From Blautia sp. MSJ-19 (GTDB taxonomy: Bacteria; Bacillota; Clostridia; Lachnospirales; Lachnospiraceae), in contig NZ_JAHLQA010000029.1 in NCBI RefSeq assembly GCF_018918125.1, forward strand, positions 1-64,000: DNA of 64,000 nt, given 5' to 3'. The position numbers and the translations under genes are program-made. Below the pieces are notes generated by a model. The model was given only the letters and a program-made list of their open reading frames with translations, was not told the origin of the DNA and made no database searches. The number at the start of each line of letters is the position of its first letter. Within the stretch, counting starts at the first letter, position 1. Positions 16,193-25,069 of the stretch are shown one piece after another.

Positions 16193-17668
16193 CTATTTTT
16201 TCTTTGTACGTATTGTTTTTGGATACATCTGCAGAAGATCCAGGATTTTTTCATATACAGCTGCATTATTTTTTATAATCAGCGCCAGGTTTTCTTTTGC
16301 CCGGTTCAACTGGTGAAAAAGGATTCGCACATCTGACATTTTCCCCGATTTATGGTCGCTTGTTCTCAGATATCCAGCCTCATCATAATAGTATCGCTCA
16401 TCGAGCAATACCACCAACCGCTCCGTATCGCGGAGTGCCATACTGTTCACAGATTCTGAAGTTTCTGCTTTATTCTGATATGTATACCCTCTTCGGATAT
16501 AATCCTGCAGCAAATTTTCGGCTTCTGTCTCATCATTTGCACAAACTGCTTCTATATGCGGATAACATCTCGGGCTTCTTTTTTCCGGCAGATGCATGAT
16601 ATTCTGAATAAAAGAAGAAAGCTCTGCATTTGTACGGATTCGATCCGTCAGATGAAATTTCTGTATGCCTGGCAGATTTTCCAGTTCTTTCACAACAGCA
16701 TTGTCCATTTCCTCCGGCGAGATCATATTCTCGGAATCACTGGAAAGTATCACTGGCCGCTGATCATGCACAGCATTTAGCAAAATATCTAATTTGTCTG
16801 TTGATAATAAATGTGTCTCATCTATCAGAATCGCACTATAAGAAGTCAGATCTGCAGTTTCATCCACCTGGCTGTCTGCCCAAAAATCAATCCTCTGTAA
16901 CCGTTCATGTAAGACCTTCCATGCTCTTCCCGCTTCTCCACAATGAATCATGCAGACTCTCTGACGAACTGACAATTTCATGGCAATATCGTAAAGAAGC
17001 AACGATTTTCCGGTCCCTGGAAGTCCGCTGAACCAGAAATAACCTGTGTGCTCTGCACGAATCTTTTTGAGAATCTGTCGTTCAATATCGCGCTGCTGTG
17101 AAGTCAGAAAATACTCTTTTCCCAGGAAACGTGCAGGTTCTGTCAAAGGAGAAATCAGATAAAGTTCTGCCTGAAAAAGATCTTCTACATCACCATGATA
17201 ATCCGGACTTTCTTTTTTGAGGGCTATACACAGGTGCTCCCAGTCTGTCTCTATAATATGGTCATGATTCGTCAGCTTTACAAGTCGGTCCTGACTGCTG
17301 ATATAAGTATAAGACTGAATCGGTTTGCCCAAAACAGACAGATAATAGCGATTCTGTATCAGTTGCTTGCGGATTGCCTCATCCGATACCACGCCACTTT
17401 TAAGTTCAATGTTAACAATCTGTTCTTCTTTGATCTGAAGAAGATCAAATTCTTTGCCAAGTCTGGGAATCTGGAAAGAATAGAAAAAGCAAAGAGTATA
17501 CACGTCAGGCATATACTCTCCTAATTTTTTTACCAGTGCTTTCATACTCTCCAGTTCCCAGTCGCGAATCTTCAGAAAATATTCCCTTCCCGACAGCTGG
17601 CGCTCCAGCTTCTGTACAGAATCAATCGTTTGCTCTCTTGTAATGGTATAGATAGAGATGGATTTCAT
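16193..17668 (-). CDS. DUF2075-type ATPase/helicase with NERD-like N-terminus
   Basis: A 491-residue protein. The C-terminal P-loop domain has Walker A GLPGTGKSLLL (about 215-225) and Walker B ILIDETHLL (about 275), matching DUF2075/Schlafen group-3 helicase-like proteins. The N-terminus contains a FDLLQIKEEQIVNIELKSG stretch with the D...ExK spacing of a NERD/PD-(D/E)XK nuclease fold. The mix suggests nucleic-acid processing or phage defence, but no experimental role can be inferred. The start ATG follows GGAGG, and the glycosylase gene lies 36 bases upstream in the same direction, possibly in one transcript. Confidence 0.75.
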   Translation of the reverse strand: MKSISIYTITREQTIDSVQKLERQLSGREYFLKIRDWELESMKALVKKLGEYMPDVYTLCFFYSFQIPRLGKEFDLLQIKEEQIVNIELKSGVVSDEAIRKQLIQNRYYLSVLGKPIQSYTYISSQDRLVKLTNHDHIIETDWEHLCIALKKESPDYHGDVEDLFQAELYLISPLTEPARFLGKEYFLTSQQRDIERQILKKIRAEHTGYFWFSGLPGTGKSLLLYDIAMKLSVRQRVCMIHCGEAGRAWKVLHERLQRIDFWADSQVDETADLTSYSAILIDETHLLSTDKLDILLNAVHDQRPVILSSDSENMISPEEMDNAVVKELENLPGIQKFHLTDRIRTNAELSSFIQNIMHLPEKRSPRCYPHIEAVCANDETEAENLLQDYIRRGYTYQNKAETSESVNSMALRDTERLVVLLDERYYYDEAGYLRTSDHKSGKMSDVRILFHQLNRAKENLALIIKNNAAVYEKILDLLQMYPKTIRTKKK

Positions 17669-17704
17669 CCTCCGGTCCTCCGTCTTTGTTATATCGGCGA
17701 TTTA

Positions 17705-18187
17705 TCAAATTCTGTCTGCAATCACTGCCCAGGCTTCTCTCAGACGCTCCAGCGAATATCCTGCATTGGCAGGACTTGTTGATGGAAGCTTCTGTGCTTT
17801 GATGCCATTTACCGGATAAATGTATTTATTATATAGTTCATAAGCTTTGCCGCCATTTGTATAAATCGTCCGGATATCTGCTGTCGCAAGTATCTGTGTC
17901 AGATCATTTGGAACCACATCACGGATACTGGCATCTGAGGAGCCTTCAATCTCGCAGCTCTGAATCACATCCCATACAGCAATATGATTTGTTAAAAGCA
18001 TTGCTTTCTTCTCCTCAATTGTCTGTGGCACTTCGCATCCCAGAATCCCGGCAAGCACTTTCCAGAATCGATTCTGCTTATGTCCATAAAAAAATTGCTG
18101 TTCTCTGGATTTTACGGATGGAAAACTCCCCAATATCAGAATATGGGAGTTCTCGTCATACACGGGTGCTATCGTATGTTTTATCAT
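17705..18187 (-). CDS. DNA-deoxyinosine glycosylase (UDG superfamily)
   Basis: A 160-residue uracil-DNA-glycosylase-superfamily protein. The hallmark N-terminal motif [19 protein letters not shown] is followed by QNRFWKVL, and [12 protein letters not shown] near the C-terminus is the second conserved motif. Members excise hypoxanthine from deaminated DNA in base-excision repair. Length matches the family. It is upstream of the DUF2075 ATPase gene on the same strand. Confidence 0.85.
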   Translation of the reverse strand: MIKHTIAPVYDENSHILILGSFPSVKSREQQFFYGHKQNRFWKVLAGILGCEVPQTIEEKKAMLLTNHIAVWDVIQSCEIEGSSDASIRDVVPNDLTQILATADIRTIYTNGGKAYELYNKYIYPVNGIKAQKLPSTSPANAGYSLERLREAWAVIADRI

Positions 18188-18320
18188 AATAACCTCTCAA
18201 AATTATTCTTATCTATTGACTATTATAATCATTTCCCACACTTTTTTCAATTTTATTACTCGCAGGATTTTTTATGCATACTATGTAAGTAAACAGAACT
18301 TTATGCAAGGAGATTTCTAT

Positions 18321-19523
18321 ATGAACTGTCCAAATAACAAATCCAGAAACTGCTGCAACACCGGCTGTGGATCCTACGGTACTTATGTAACCATTCAGGG
18401 ACCTCCGGGACCAATGGGACCAGAAGGGCCTCGTGGAGAACAAGGACCAAGAGGCGAACAGGGGCCAACAGGGCCTCGCGGTATAAAAGGAGACACTGGA
18501 TGTCCTGGACCTGTCGGCCCACGTGGAGCAGTCGGTCCTATGGGTCCAAGAGGACCGCAAGGAGTTCGAGGAGACGTCGGGCCAAAAGGAGATACCGGAG
18601 ATATCGGTCTGCAGGGTATTCAGGGAAATCCAGGACCTGTTGGGCCAAAAGGAGACCGTGGTCCTATCGGTCCTCAAGGAAATCCGGGGCCTGCCGGTCC
18701 TGCAGGGCCAAAAGGGGAACGTGGGGAAAAAGGGGAGCGTGGCCCCGCCGGAGAACAGGGTCCTGCCGGTATCCAAGGACCTCAGGGCGAACTTGGCCCG
18801 CAAGGCATCCAGGGCGATAAGGGTTGTCCAGGGCCTCAGGGAGAGCAGGGTATCCCCGGACCAGAAGGGCCTGCCGGTCCCAAAGGAGATCCTGGTGTTC
18901 CAGGTCCCAAAGGTGACACTGGTGATATCGGCCCTCAGGGCGAAAAAGGGGATACCGGGGAAAAAGGCGAACAAGGTATTCCAGGGATTAAAGGAGACAC
19001 CGGAGAAACTCCCAGGATTACAGTAATTGAAGATACGCCTCTCAGTTACAAATTAAACTTTAAAACCTCAGATGAAGACATCACAACTCCCAATTTATTC
19101 AAATCCCTCGATGAATATCATACAGATCTTTCTGCTTCCGGCAGTACGCTAAACATTCCTTTGAAAGATCTGATACTGACTTACCAGAACACCTCTTCCA
19201 CATCCCTTCGAATCAGCGTAGCTGCAAAGGATCCTGCAGTTCCTGTCCTTACAGATATGCGTCGGGTCACAATTTACAATGGAAGTTCTGTTGAATCACA
19301 GACTTTCGATAATACCACTGTCACCACCCGAAAGGTATTGGATGATCTGATGTACAGCCAGTCGCAGGAATCACACAGTATCAAGATCCGACAACAGGAT
19401 CCTGTCACCAAACTCTGGTCATTGTGTGAAATCCACTCTTTCAGTTCCAATGGTGGTGGCAGAACTTCTGTCTGGGTACAATGGAGTGAAGTTGATGTCA
19501 GTTACGAAGCGCCTATCGCTTAA
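18321..19523 (+). CDS. Collagen-like triple-helix repeat protein
   Basis: A 400-residue protein. Residues 1-26 are a polar, Cys-rich head (five Cys, for example [11 protein letters not shown]). About 68 uninterrupted Gly-X-Y triplets follow (about 27-232), rich in GPQ, GPK, GDT and GEQ, with two GCP triplets. The last ~168 residues form a non-repetitive beta-rich domain, plausibly a trimerisation or ligand cap. The ATG at 18321 has AAGGAGA eight bases upstream. There is no signal peptide, sortase motif or membrane anchor, as in BclA-type exosporium/filament proteins; surface or spore-coat location is my inference. Bases 18188-18320 hold only its leader. Confidence 0.9.
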   Translation: MNCPNNKSRNCCNTGCGSYGTYVTIQGPPGPMGPEGPRGEQGPRGEQGPTGPRGIKGDTGCPGPVGPRGAVGPMGPRGPQGVRGDVGPKGDTGDIGLQGIQGNPGPVGPKGDRGPIGPQGNPGPAGPAGPKGERGEKGERGPAGEQGPAGIQGPQGELGPQGIQGDKGCPGPQGEQGIPGPEGPAGPKGDPGVPGPKGDTGDIGPQGEKGDTGEKGEQGIPGIKGDTGETPRITVIEDTPLSYKLNFKTSDEDITTPNLFKSLDEYHTDLSASGSTLNIPLKDLILTYQNTSSTSLRISVAAKDPAVPVLTDMRRVTIYNGSSVESQTFDNTTVTTRKVLDDLMYSQSQESHSIKIRQQDPVTKLWSLCEIHSFSSNGGGRTSVWVQWSEVDVSYEAPIA

Positions 19524-19532
19524 ACTATAATA

Positions 19533-19566
19533 AACAGGGCTTCCCGTATATTCGGAAAGCCCTGTT
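19533..19566 (+). terminator. Terminator-like hairpin after the collagen-like gene
   Basis: A perfect 10-bp stem AACAGGGCTT / AAGCCCTGTT, extended by CCG/CGG. There is no T-run after it, so efficiency is uncertain. Confidence 0.6.
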
Positions 19567-19571
19567 AAATC

Positions 19572-19690
19572 TCAGATATTATTTAATTTGTTTGTCATCC
19601 TCTTTTCCATTTTTTTCTTTCTTTTGAAGAATGCACTTATTGATGCCGCCAGTAAAAGGACCAGTGTCACGCCATATCCTGCTACTAGTC
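19572..19690 (-). pseudogene. 3' remnant of a membrane-anchored protein gene
   Basis: On the minus strand the last ~38 codons before a stop at 19572 read as one hydrophobic segment (GYGVTLVLLLAASISAFF) followed by a basic tail (KRKKKMEKRM). It looks like the C-terminal anchor of a larger membrane protein. An in-frame stop lies immediately before it at about 19690, where the sequence changes character. The original gene cannot be named. Confidence 0.45.
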
Positions 19691-19784
19691 ACCCTTGCAA
19701 AACCCTTGCATTTGGAGTCATTTTGATCTGATTTTCATATTTTTTTCAAAACGCCACAAAAAAAGCTATACCAACCTGATATAG

Positions 19785-20098
19785 GTAAGCGCAAAATATT
19801 GCTACGTTACTCATGAATTACGCTTGCACCAAAATGATAGATGCAAGCGTTTTACTCTATTTTAGTTTTGACAGTTCGTTTTCGCAGTCTCGCTCCATAG
19901 GGCAAGCTGTTCCAACTGTTCATCTGACATTTTATCGTCTGGCCGCTGTGATAAGAGATATGTCAGATATTTATAGGTATTCAGATTATTCGCTTTTGCC
20001 ATCTCAACCATTGTATACACAATAGCGCTGGAGGCAGCTCCTTTCGGACTGGCACTGAACAGCCAGTTCTTCCGGCCGACAGTGAATGGCCTGATTGC
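19785..20098 (-). mobile_element. IS66-family transposase (TnpC) 3' end and terminal repeat
   Basis: The minus-strand frame from 20098 to the stop at 19862 encodes AIRPFTVGRKNWLFSASPKGA and about 55 further residues, the conserved C-terminus of IS66-family transposases. The plus strand at 19785 begins GTAAGCGC, matching the typical IS66 terminal inverted repeat, so this is one end of the element. The rest of the IS is absent. Only the last ~78 codons remain, fused in frame to a rhuM fragment. Confidence 0.78.
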
Positions 20099-20176
20099 AG
20101 TAGGAAGAAAGAACTGGCTCCCTGGAGTGAAAAACTCCAATCTATCAAAGATCACAAATAATTTGCAGTGAATTAC

Positions 20177-20497
20177 TCCAACCGCAATAATCATTTGAAG
20201 ATTATAATGCTTTTTATCACGAGTCACCTGACGCGAACCTTCGGTTTGAACTATTCGGAAATTCCGAATAGTTGCAGACTCTTCTAATTCACTATCTGCA
20301 TAAATCTTTTTAATATGTTCATTTATCGTTGGCAAACCAACGTCATACAATGTGGCCCTCATTTTTTGTGTCAGTCATATATTCTCATCTTCATAGCGCA
20401 TCTCAATACTGTCCTGCTGGTCACCGACAGAGGCAACATAGGTTAAGTATTCTGCAGCGCTGGAACGGATGGTTATTTCGTCTTTTTTCTTTTTCAA
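20177..20497 (-). pseudogene. rhuM-family gene fragment, broken
   Basis: Reading leftward from a TTG at 20497 (AAGGAGG upstream), the frame gives IRSSAAEYLTYVASVGDQQ and EMRYEDENI, then a TGA where RhuM proteins have Trp. It resumes as LTQKMRATLYDV, LPTINEHIKKI and HYNLQMIIAVG. This is the N-terminal DNA-binding part of a RhuM (virulence protein) family member. It stops at ~20177, then 78 bases of unassigned sequence lead into the IS66 tail. With a nonsense codon and loss of its C-terminal half it is a pseudogene. An intact relative lies at 52217-53200. Confidence 0.75.
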
Positions 20498-20553
20498 ATA
20501 GGAGGCCTCCTTTTTGTTATTTCTCTTCTAAAAAATTGAAATGGTTAGTTTTT

Positions 20554-21699
20554 CTATAAAGCACTGTATTTGCTGAACAAACGTAAAAAGAATTGTTTTA
20601 AATCATCCAACACCGCTTCTTTTTTCTTCTCATCTGAATCTGCACCAACAAATTCATATCCACCAAAACGGTATACATCATAACCAAACAGCGTCATTTC
20701 TCTCTGAGCTCGAACCATTTCACTATATAGTCGAGGCGATGCAGAATTCCCTTCTGCGTAATGTTGCCTACCATCAATTTCAATAACTACACGGTCTTTA
20801 TGCGAGAAAATCATCAGGAAGTCCATCTTTTGATGTTCAAATAGCTTGTATCCTCTTTGTTTAAGAGTCTGTGGGTCATAATACAAATACACCTGAGGGA
20901 TCAATGCAGGCAAATCTTTACCAAGTTCCTTTTTTAAATTATAATATGCCTGCAACATCCAGGTTTCAGGACCACTTTTGGCTCCCTGTGCTTTAAAACT
21001 CGTATCTAAGCATTCGCACAAACGTTTTATAAAAACGATTTCTCTATTTTCATCAATATTCTTTTCCTCTGCATACCAATCAACAAGGTCATTCCACATC
21101 ACTCCAGTAGACGGAATTGGACGATTATATATCAAACACTGATTTTCATTTTTTGTTATTCTTATATCATTATTCAAAGCATCATCAAAAGCAATTTCCG
21201 GCTTATATTTAGCCGCAAAAATAATATTCTTAACTTCACCCTGAACGCCTATTCTAGTCGAAATACATTTATAAAAATTCTTATCTCCAATCATATCACT
21301 AACAACAAGTTTATATCCGTCGTGATCAATATATCTATTTACCACATTTGCTAGTTCTGTATTAGGGATAAGTTCCCTTCTTTCTTCTTCATCATTCCAT
21401 CTCCAATGATGAATATTAGGATTAACGTATTGCTCAAGAAAAAACATAAACTGCTCATCTGACAAGCTTAGGTAATCGATTATAGAATCCAGCAAATAAC
21501 TTTCTGGCCAATCATCAAATCTGTCCATGTGCCTCGCTATTTCTGCTATATCACTATCAGTTAGTGAAGGGCAGACCCATTTTGCAAATTCATGATATTC
21601 TTTATCACCAGACATACTACCTAATACTAATATTGCATCAATTGTAGAGCGTCGAGTTTCGTCTATTATCTTATGCACTTCTTCATTCGCTCCACTCAT
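20554..21699 (-). CDS. Putative PD-(D/E)XK nuclease of a restriction-like operon
   Basis: A 381-residue protein I cannot assign to a named family. The first ~290 residues are mostly alpha-helical and unrecognised. The last 90 look like a compact endonuclease fold: KMDFLMIFSHKD, then VVIEIDGRQHYAE, then AQREMTLFGYDVYRFGGYEF, the layout of Vsr/DUF559-like PD-(D/E)XK nucleases. I start it at the ATG at 21699, preceded by GGAGGAG. It abuts the DUF262-DUF1524 gene and runs in the same direction. Low GC relative to flanking core genes suggests transfer. A defence role is inferred. Confidence 0.65.
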   Translation of the reverse strand: MSGANEEVHKIIDETRRSTIDAILVLGSMSGDKEYHEFAKWVCPSLTDSDIAEIARHMDRFDDWPESYLLDSIIDYLSLSDEQFMFFLEQYVNPNIHHWRWNDEEERRELIPNTELANVVNRYIDHDGYKLVVSDMIGDKNFYKCISTRIGVQGEVKNIIFAAKYKPEIAFDDALNNDIRITKNENQCLIYNRPIPSTGVMWNDLVDWYAEEKNIDENREIVFIKRLCECLDTSFKAQGAKSGPETWMLQAYYNLKKELGKDLPALIPQVYLYYDPQTLKQRGYKLFEHQKMDFLMIFSHKDRVVIEIDGRQHYAEGNSASPRLYSEMVRAQREMTLFGYDVYRFGGYEFVGADSDEKKKEAVLDDLKQFFLRLFSKYSAL

Positions 21700-21714
21700 A
21701 AAACTCTCCTCCAA

Positions 21715-23535
21715 TCACTTAAACATATCATCATTCCAAACAAGTTTTACCAAATCAACGAGAACTGTAATTCTTTCAGTAATCTCATTCTTACCAAATG
21801 ATGCATAAGCCTTAAACCCAAGAGAATTATCAGCTATAAACTTTTTGAATTTAGGGTTATTCTGGTACGCTAATTGACCAAGTGATTCCGTATAGATATT
21901 GCCTTCGTTAGAGCAATACTTCTTAAGCTTATAATCATATTTTGCATCATTTAAGCTTGCATTGATGCTCTTGTGAAGAAGTAATAAAGCACCGATGCTA
22001 TTTCTCCAACGTCTAAAATCATCTTGGTCAGAATACTCTGCCGTAAACCATTCATAATGGTCTGTAATAATATGCTCAATCTCAAACGGATTCTTTGTTT
22101 GAGTATTCATGTAATTACAATAATTTGATGCAACACCAGTCTGTTCTTCAATATATCCAGTAATACGCGCAAGGATATTCTTAATATATTTCTTAGTAAA
22201 ACTGTTCAGTCTTAAATCACTTAATGCTGCTGCCGGGTCAAATGCAAGATTGATATACTGCTGTTCTAATTTCTGTTTCAATGTAGGTATGTCTGTCATG
22301 CGGATATCCTTAGTAACATTGAAAACAAAGTTTTTAATTGTGCTGTAATCAACAGAGCGGTAATTCGTTACTCTGGATACAATCAAAACATCAATAAATC
22401 TTGCTACCAGATTAATCTTCTTAATAATAACTGGCCATGAATCTTCATAACATACAGGTGCTAATAATAGCTGTGGCTGTAATGTGAAGTTAACTTGCGC
22501 ATTGTAATATACATACTTTGTTTCTTCAGCGAACGTTGTTTCTGCCTGACGGATACGCTCATAAACCTCTGCGAATCTTGCAAATTTCCTTATGAACAAC
22601 TCGAAATCATCAGAGTCATTAAGACCTAGTTTATCACGTTCATCTCGTACCCACTTGTGGAAGGAACCACCGATGATATCAAAGTCCTTATTTACAGCAC
22701 CAGCTTTTGTCTCACGGATTGTTTCCGCGTAGTGTGCTCTAAGCCAAGCTTTAATAAATGTCTCATCGCCCTTGTCGTCATCTTTCTTTAATGTAAGAAC
22801 TTTATCTTTCCAAATACCATTCATCTTTTCACGAGAAGAATCGGATTTAATTTCCGAAAGAATATAGCCCTTTAACATTTCTGTAGATGTAAGGCTCAAA
22901 CCACGGTCGTTCATAGTAACAAATACTTTATGAGCATCTTGCTCAGTTGTTGCAACAATCTCAATAAAGAATACTTTCTCCGCAACCCAATCACAGAAAT
23001 GCAATAACATATCATCTGTAATATCAGCAGGAAAAACATCCTGAATATCCTGATATCGACCATAAAGGTTCTTTACAGACTCTCCGGCACCGGTAGTGTC
23101 AAAATCAGTATCGTTGAAAATTGCATTCATACAATCCTGACGGTCATCAACATTGATGTTGAAAGACTTAGTACCGAAGGATTCTGAGAAAATCATAGTC
23201 TCAATCATGTTATAACTCTGGCCGATAGTCTTTAATCTGTTATTAAGATACATCAGTAATAGTGTCAAAGACGAAAATCTTTGCTGACCATCAATAATCG
23301 CATTTTCTCTTCCTGCCAGAACAATGGATCCCATGAAATATGCGCCATAATCAGCTACAGCTTGCCTTGGATCATCTGTTTTATAATATTCCAAGAATTC
23401 TGATGTAAGGTCATCAATCAATTCTTCTATGTGCTTACGCTGCCACATATATTCACGCTGATAATAGTGAATAGAATATTTTGTATTCTGTAATAATTGT
23501 TTTAGATTCTTAGGCGAACCTTCAATTTTCTTCAT
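21715..23535 (-). CDS. DUF262-DUF1524 (GmrSD-like) restriction protein
   Basis: A 606-residue protein with the GmrS-type DUF262 domain at the N-terminus (IHYYQREYMWQRKHIEELIDD, and the DGQQR motif in IIDGQQRFSSL near residue 80). The C-terminus has the GmrD-type DUF1524 HNH domain (PFEIEHIITDHYEW, then RNSIGALLLLHKSINASLND). Relatives are nucleotide-dependent type IV nucleases that cut modified phage DNA. AGGAGGA precedes the ATG, which overlaps the stop of the upstream gene (TAATG), and the nuclease gene follows. The frame is complete, so it may still work even though its upstream neighbour is broken. Confidence 0.85.
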   Translation of the reverse strand: MKKIEGSPKNLKQLLQNTKYSIHYYQREYMWQRKHIEELIDDLTSEFLEYYKTDDPRQAVADYGAYFMGSIVLAGRENAIIDGQQRFSSLTLLLMYLNNRLKTIGQSYNMIETMIFSESFGTKSFNINVDDRQDCMNAIFNDTDFDTTGAGESVKNLYGRYQDIQDVFPADITDDMLLHFCDWVAEKVFFIEIVATTEQDAHKVFVTMNDRGLSLTSTEMLKGYILSEIKSDSSREKMNGIWKDKVLTLKKDDDKGDETFIKAWLRAHYAETIRETKAGAVNKDFDIIGGSFHKWVRDERDKLGLNDSDDFELFIRKFARFAEVYERIRQAETTFAEETKYVYYNAQVNFTLQPQLLLAPVCYEDSWPVIIKKINLVARFIDVLIVSRVTNYRSVDYSTIKNFVFNVTKDIRMTDIPTLKQKLEQQYINLAFDPAAALSDLRLNSFTKKYIKNILARITGYIEEQTGVASNYCNYMNTQTKNPFEIEHIITDHYEWFTAEYSDQDDFRRWRNSIGALLLLHKSINASLNDAKYDYKLKKYCSNEGNIYTESLGQLAYQNNPKFKKFIADNSLGFKAYASFGKNEITERITVLVDLVKLVWNDDMFK

Positions 23536-24035
23536 TAGGCATCCTCCTCCAGAAACAGTTTCGGAGCATTGAACCTAATACTTGCTGCTTCTGTCATCAC
23601 ACTTGTATTTCCACAATTCAACAAAGATAAGCGTAATCTTAACTCATCTGTGCTTCCATCATGGACCACATACTCGTTCTTATGTTTTTTGATAAAAGTT
23701 GCTGACTCTCTTGAAAAGCCATTTCGCTGCAATAAAATCGTTAATGGATTCGTAGTTCCAAACTCGACATATTCATACCAGTTATTATCAAACTCATCAA
23801 CACCATGAATCTTTTTATATTCGTTAGAGAACCTCAAAAAATAGTTTGAAATGCTAAAAAGCACAATGTTTTCAATGGCTTCTAGCGTATCCGCAAACAC
23901 CACATTCCTGTTTTCCTTCGAGTTATCATTATAAATAGTTGGCGGCTGGTATGCTGACACTCTAAAATTTTCCGGACGCTGCTTATGATAATCTATTGCT
24001 CTTTGCATAATATAACTCAGTCCAGAACCTTCCAT
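23535..24035 (-). pseudogene. C-terminal fragment of a probable helicase-like protein
   Basis: A 166-codon frame that begins abruptly (MEGSGLSYIMQRAIDYH) without a good ribosome site and reads like the C-terminal part of a larger protein: EAIENIVLFSISNYFLRFS, EFGTTNPLTILLQRNGFS. It ends exactly at the DUF262 gene start (TAATG). The fragment at 24050-24436 lies just upstream on the same strand in another frame; together they look like one DEAD/DEAH-type gene that lost its N-terminus and an internal segment. The helicase assignment is moderate at best, and a small accessory protein remains possible. Confidence 0.5.
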
Positions 24036-24049
24036 CCATTAAGAAAGTA

Positions 24050-24436
24050 TTACTGCATACCATTTTCTTTTTGATTCATTTCCAAGTGTAGACTTGCACG
24101 ACCATTGTAATACACAATAGTTTGACTGCGCTTCTCTGGCGGTAATCGTAGATTTTTACCTTCGAACAATAACAGCATATCATTAAGATTGACGTCTGAC
24201 TTTTTTATAGAAGCAATCTGAATACAATGGTTTGTTCGCTCGTTATAGACCGAAATATTATTATTAATAAGATCCATAAGAAACTTTATCTGCACAACCG
24301 GAGAATATGTAGTAGCCAGTTTACTCTCATCACTGCTTTCAATGGCTTCATTCATTAATCGCAAATAAACCTGTGGATTAGGAATATTTGGTGATGCAAA
24401 AATAAAATGAGGCTTCTTCTCCTTCTGCAAAAGCAT
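24050..24436 (-). pseudogene. Middle fragment of a probable DEAD/DEAH helicase
   Basis: A 128-codon frame with KPHFIFASPNIPNPQVYL and a later SQTIVYYNGRAS, resembling the region between the two RecA domains of large DEAD/DEAH helicases (the second like motif IV). No Walker A or DExH box is present. The frame enters directly from the clipped end of the relE-like gene, with no ribosome site, and runs out in non-conserved residues (LHLEMNQKENGMQ) before the next fragment. Both edges look like deletion scars. Confidence 0.5.
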
Positions 24437-24441
24437 ATCAA

Positions 24442-24732
24442 CTACTTTATAGTAGAATGGACCTCTGCTATTTTTTCTTTATCATCGACAAGATAATACA
24501 CAATAAAGTTGTCTACCGGAAGCTGATGCATTTTCATCGAATGCCAAGGCTCCCATTCAACTAACGTATAACGAGCTGGCATGAAATCCAATGAACGAAC
24601 TTCCTTTCGTATGCGCCCCAGCTGAGCTGCGGCTGTCTCCGGAACAAGAAGTTCATTCGCAATATACGAATAGATTTCACGTAAATCACCAAGTGCATCT
24701 ACAGAATAGCCGACATTGTAGCTATCCGTCAT
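24442..24732 (-). CDS. RelE/ParE-family toxin, C-terminus probably clipped
   Basis: A 96-residue RelE/ParE-like toxin: an N-terminal helical hairpin (DALGDLREIYSYIANEL), then RYTLVEWEPWHSMKMHQLP and DNFIVYYLVDDKEK. Family members end in a beta strand with an R-x-x-Y-G-G-R-D type motif. Here the frame instead ends IAEVHSTIK at a stop, and helicase-like sequence starts within a few bases. The last ~12 residues, which usually contribute to the active site, are therefore missing, and activity is doubtful. It overlaps the antitoxin stop by 4 bases (ATGA). Confidence 0.75.
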   Translation of the reverse strand: MTDSYNVGYSVDALGDLREIYSYIANELLVPETAAAQLGRIRKEVRSLDFMPARYTLVEWEPWHSMKMHQLPVDNFIVYYLVDDKEKIAEVHSTIK

Positions 24733-25034
24733 ATGCCAAACTCCTTTGCAAGTACCGCATCGACTTCATCTGCAGAATATACCTTTCCTGCTTTGATGGA
24801 ATCAACACCCTTCTGGAGTTCTGCATCAAGTTCTTCTCTGGTCATTGCGCCAACAGCTAATGGCTTAGAAGAAGGAAGTTTCAATTCAAACGGCATACCA
24901 TTTTTCAGTACAATCTGGCTATAAAGCATCTGAATTGCACTGGATGGAGAAATGCCAAGCTGAGAAAGAATGCTTTCAGCATTATCCTTGAGATTAGTAT
25001 CTATTCTTGCATAAACAGCGGATGTATTTGCCAT
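24729..25034 (-). CDS. RelB/DinJ-family antitoxin
   Basis: A 101-residue antitoxin with an N-terminal ribbon-helix-helix (VYARIDTNLKDNAESILSQLGISPSSAIQMLYSQI) and a C-terminal toxin-binding tail (REELDAELQKGVDSIKAGK). ATG at 25034 has GGAGG eight bases upstream; a longer reading from 25094 crosses the operator palindrome and is rejected. It precedes and overlaps the toxin gene, the normal order for relBE-type modules, and should bind the palindrome at 25070-25087. Confidence 0.88.
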   Translation of the reverse strand: MANTSAVYARIDTNLKDNAESILSQLGISPSSAIQMLYSQIVLKNGMPFELKLPSSKPLAVGAMTREELDAELQKGVDSIKAGKVYSADEVDAVLAKEFGI

Positions 25035-25069
25035 AGTATCGCCTCCTTTTTCTTTATTATATTCGCTTT

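Noticed and set aside
18213-18974. A 253-codon minus-strand frame rich in Trp, Arg and Ser
   Set aside because: Mirror of the Gly-X-Y repeat coding sequence; composition follows from the repeat codons.
18400-19010. Direct repeats suggestive of a CRISPR or tandem DNA array
   Set aside because: The 9-base periodicity is codon-level Gly-X-Y repetition in the collagen-like gene; repeat units differ and there are no spacers.
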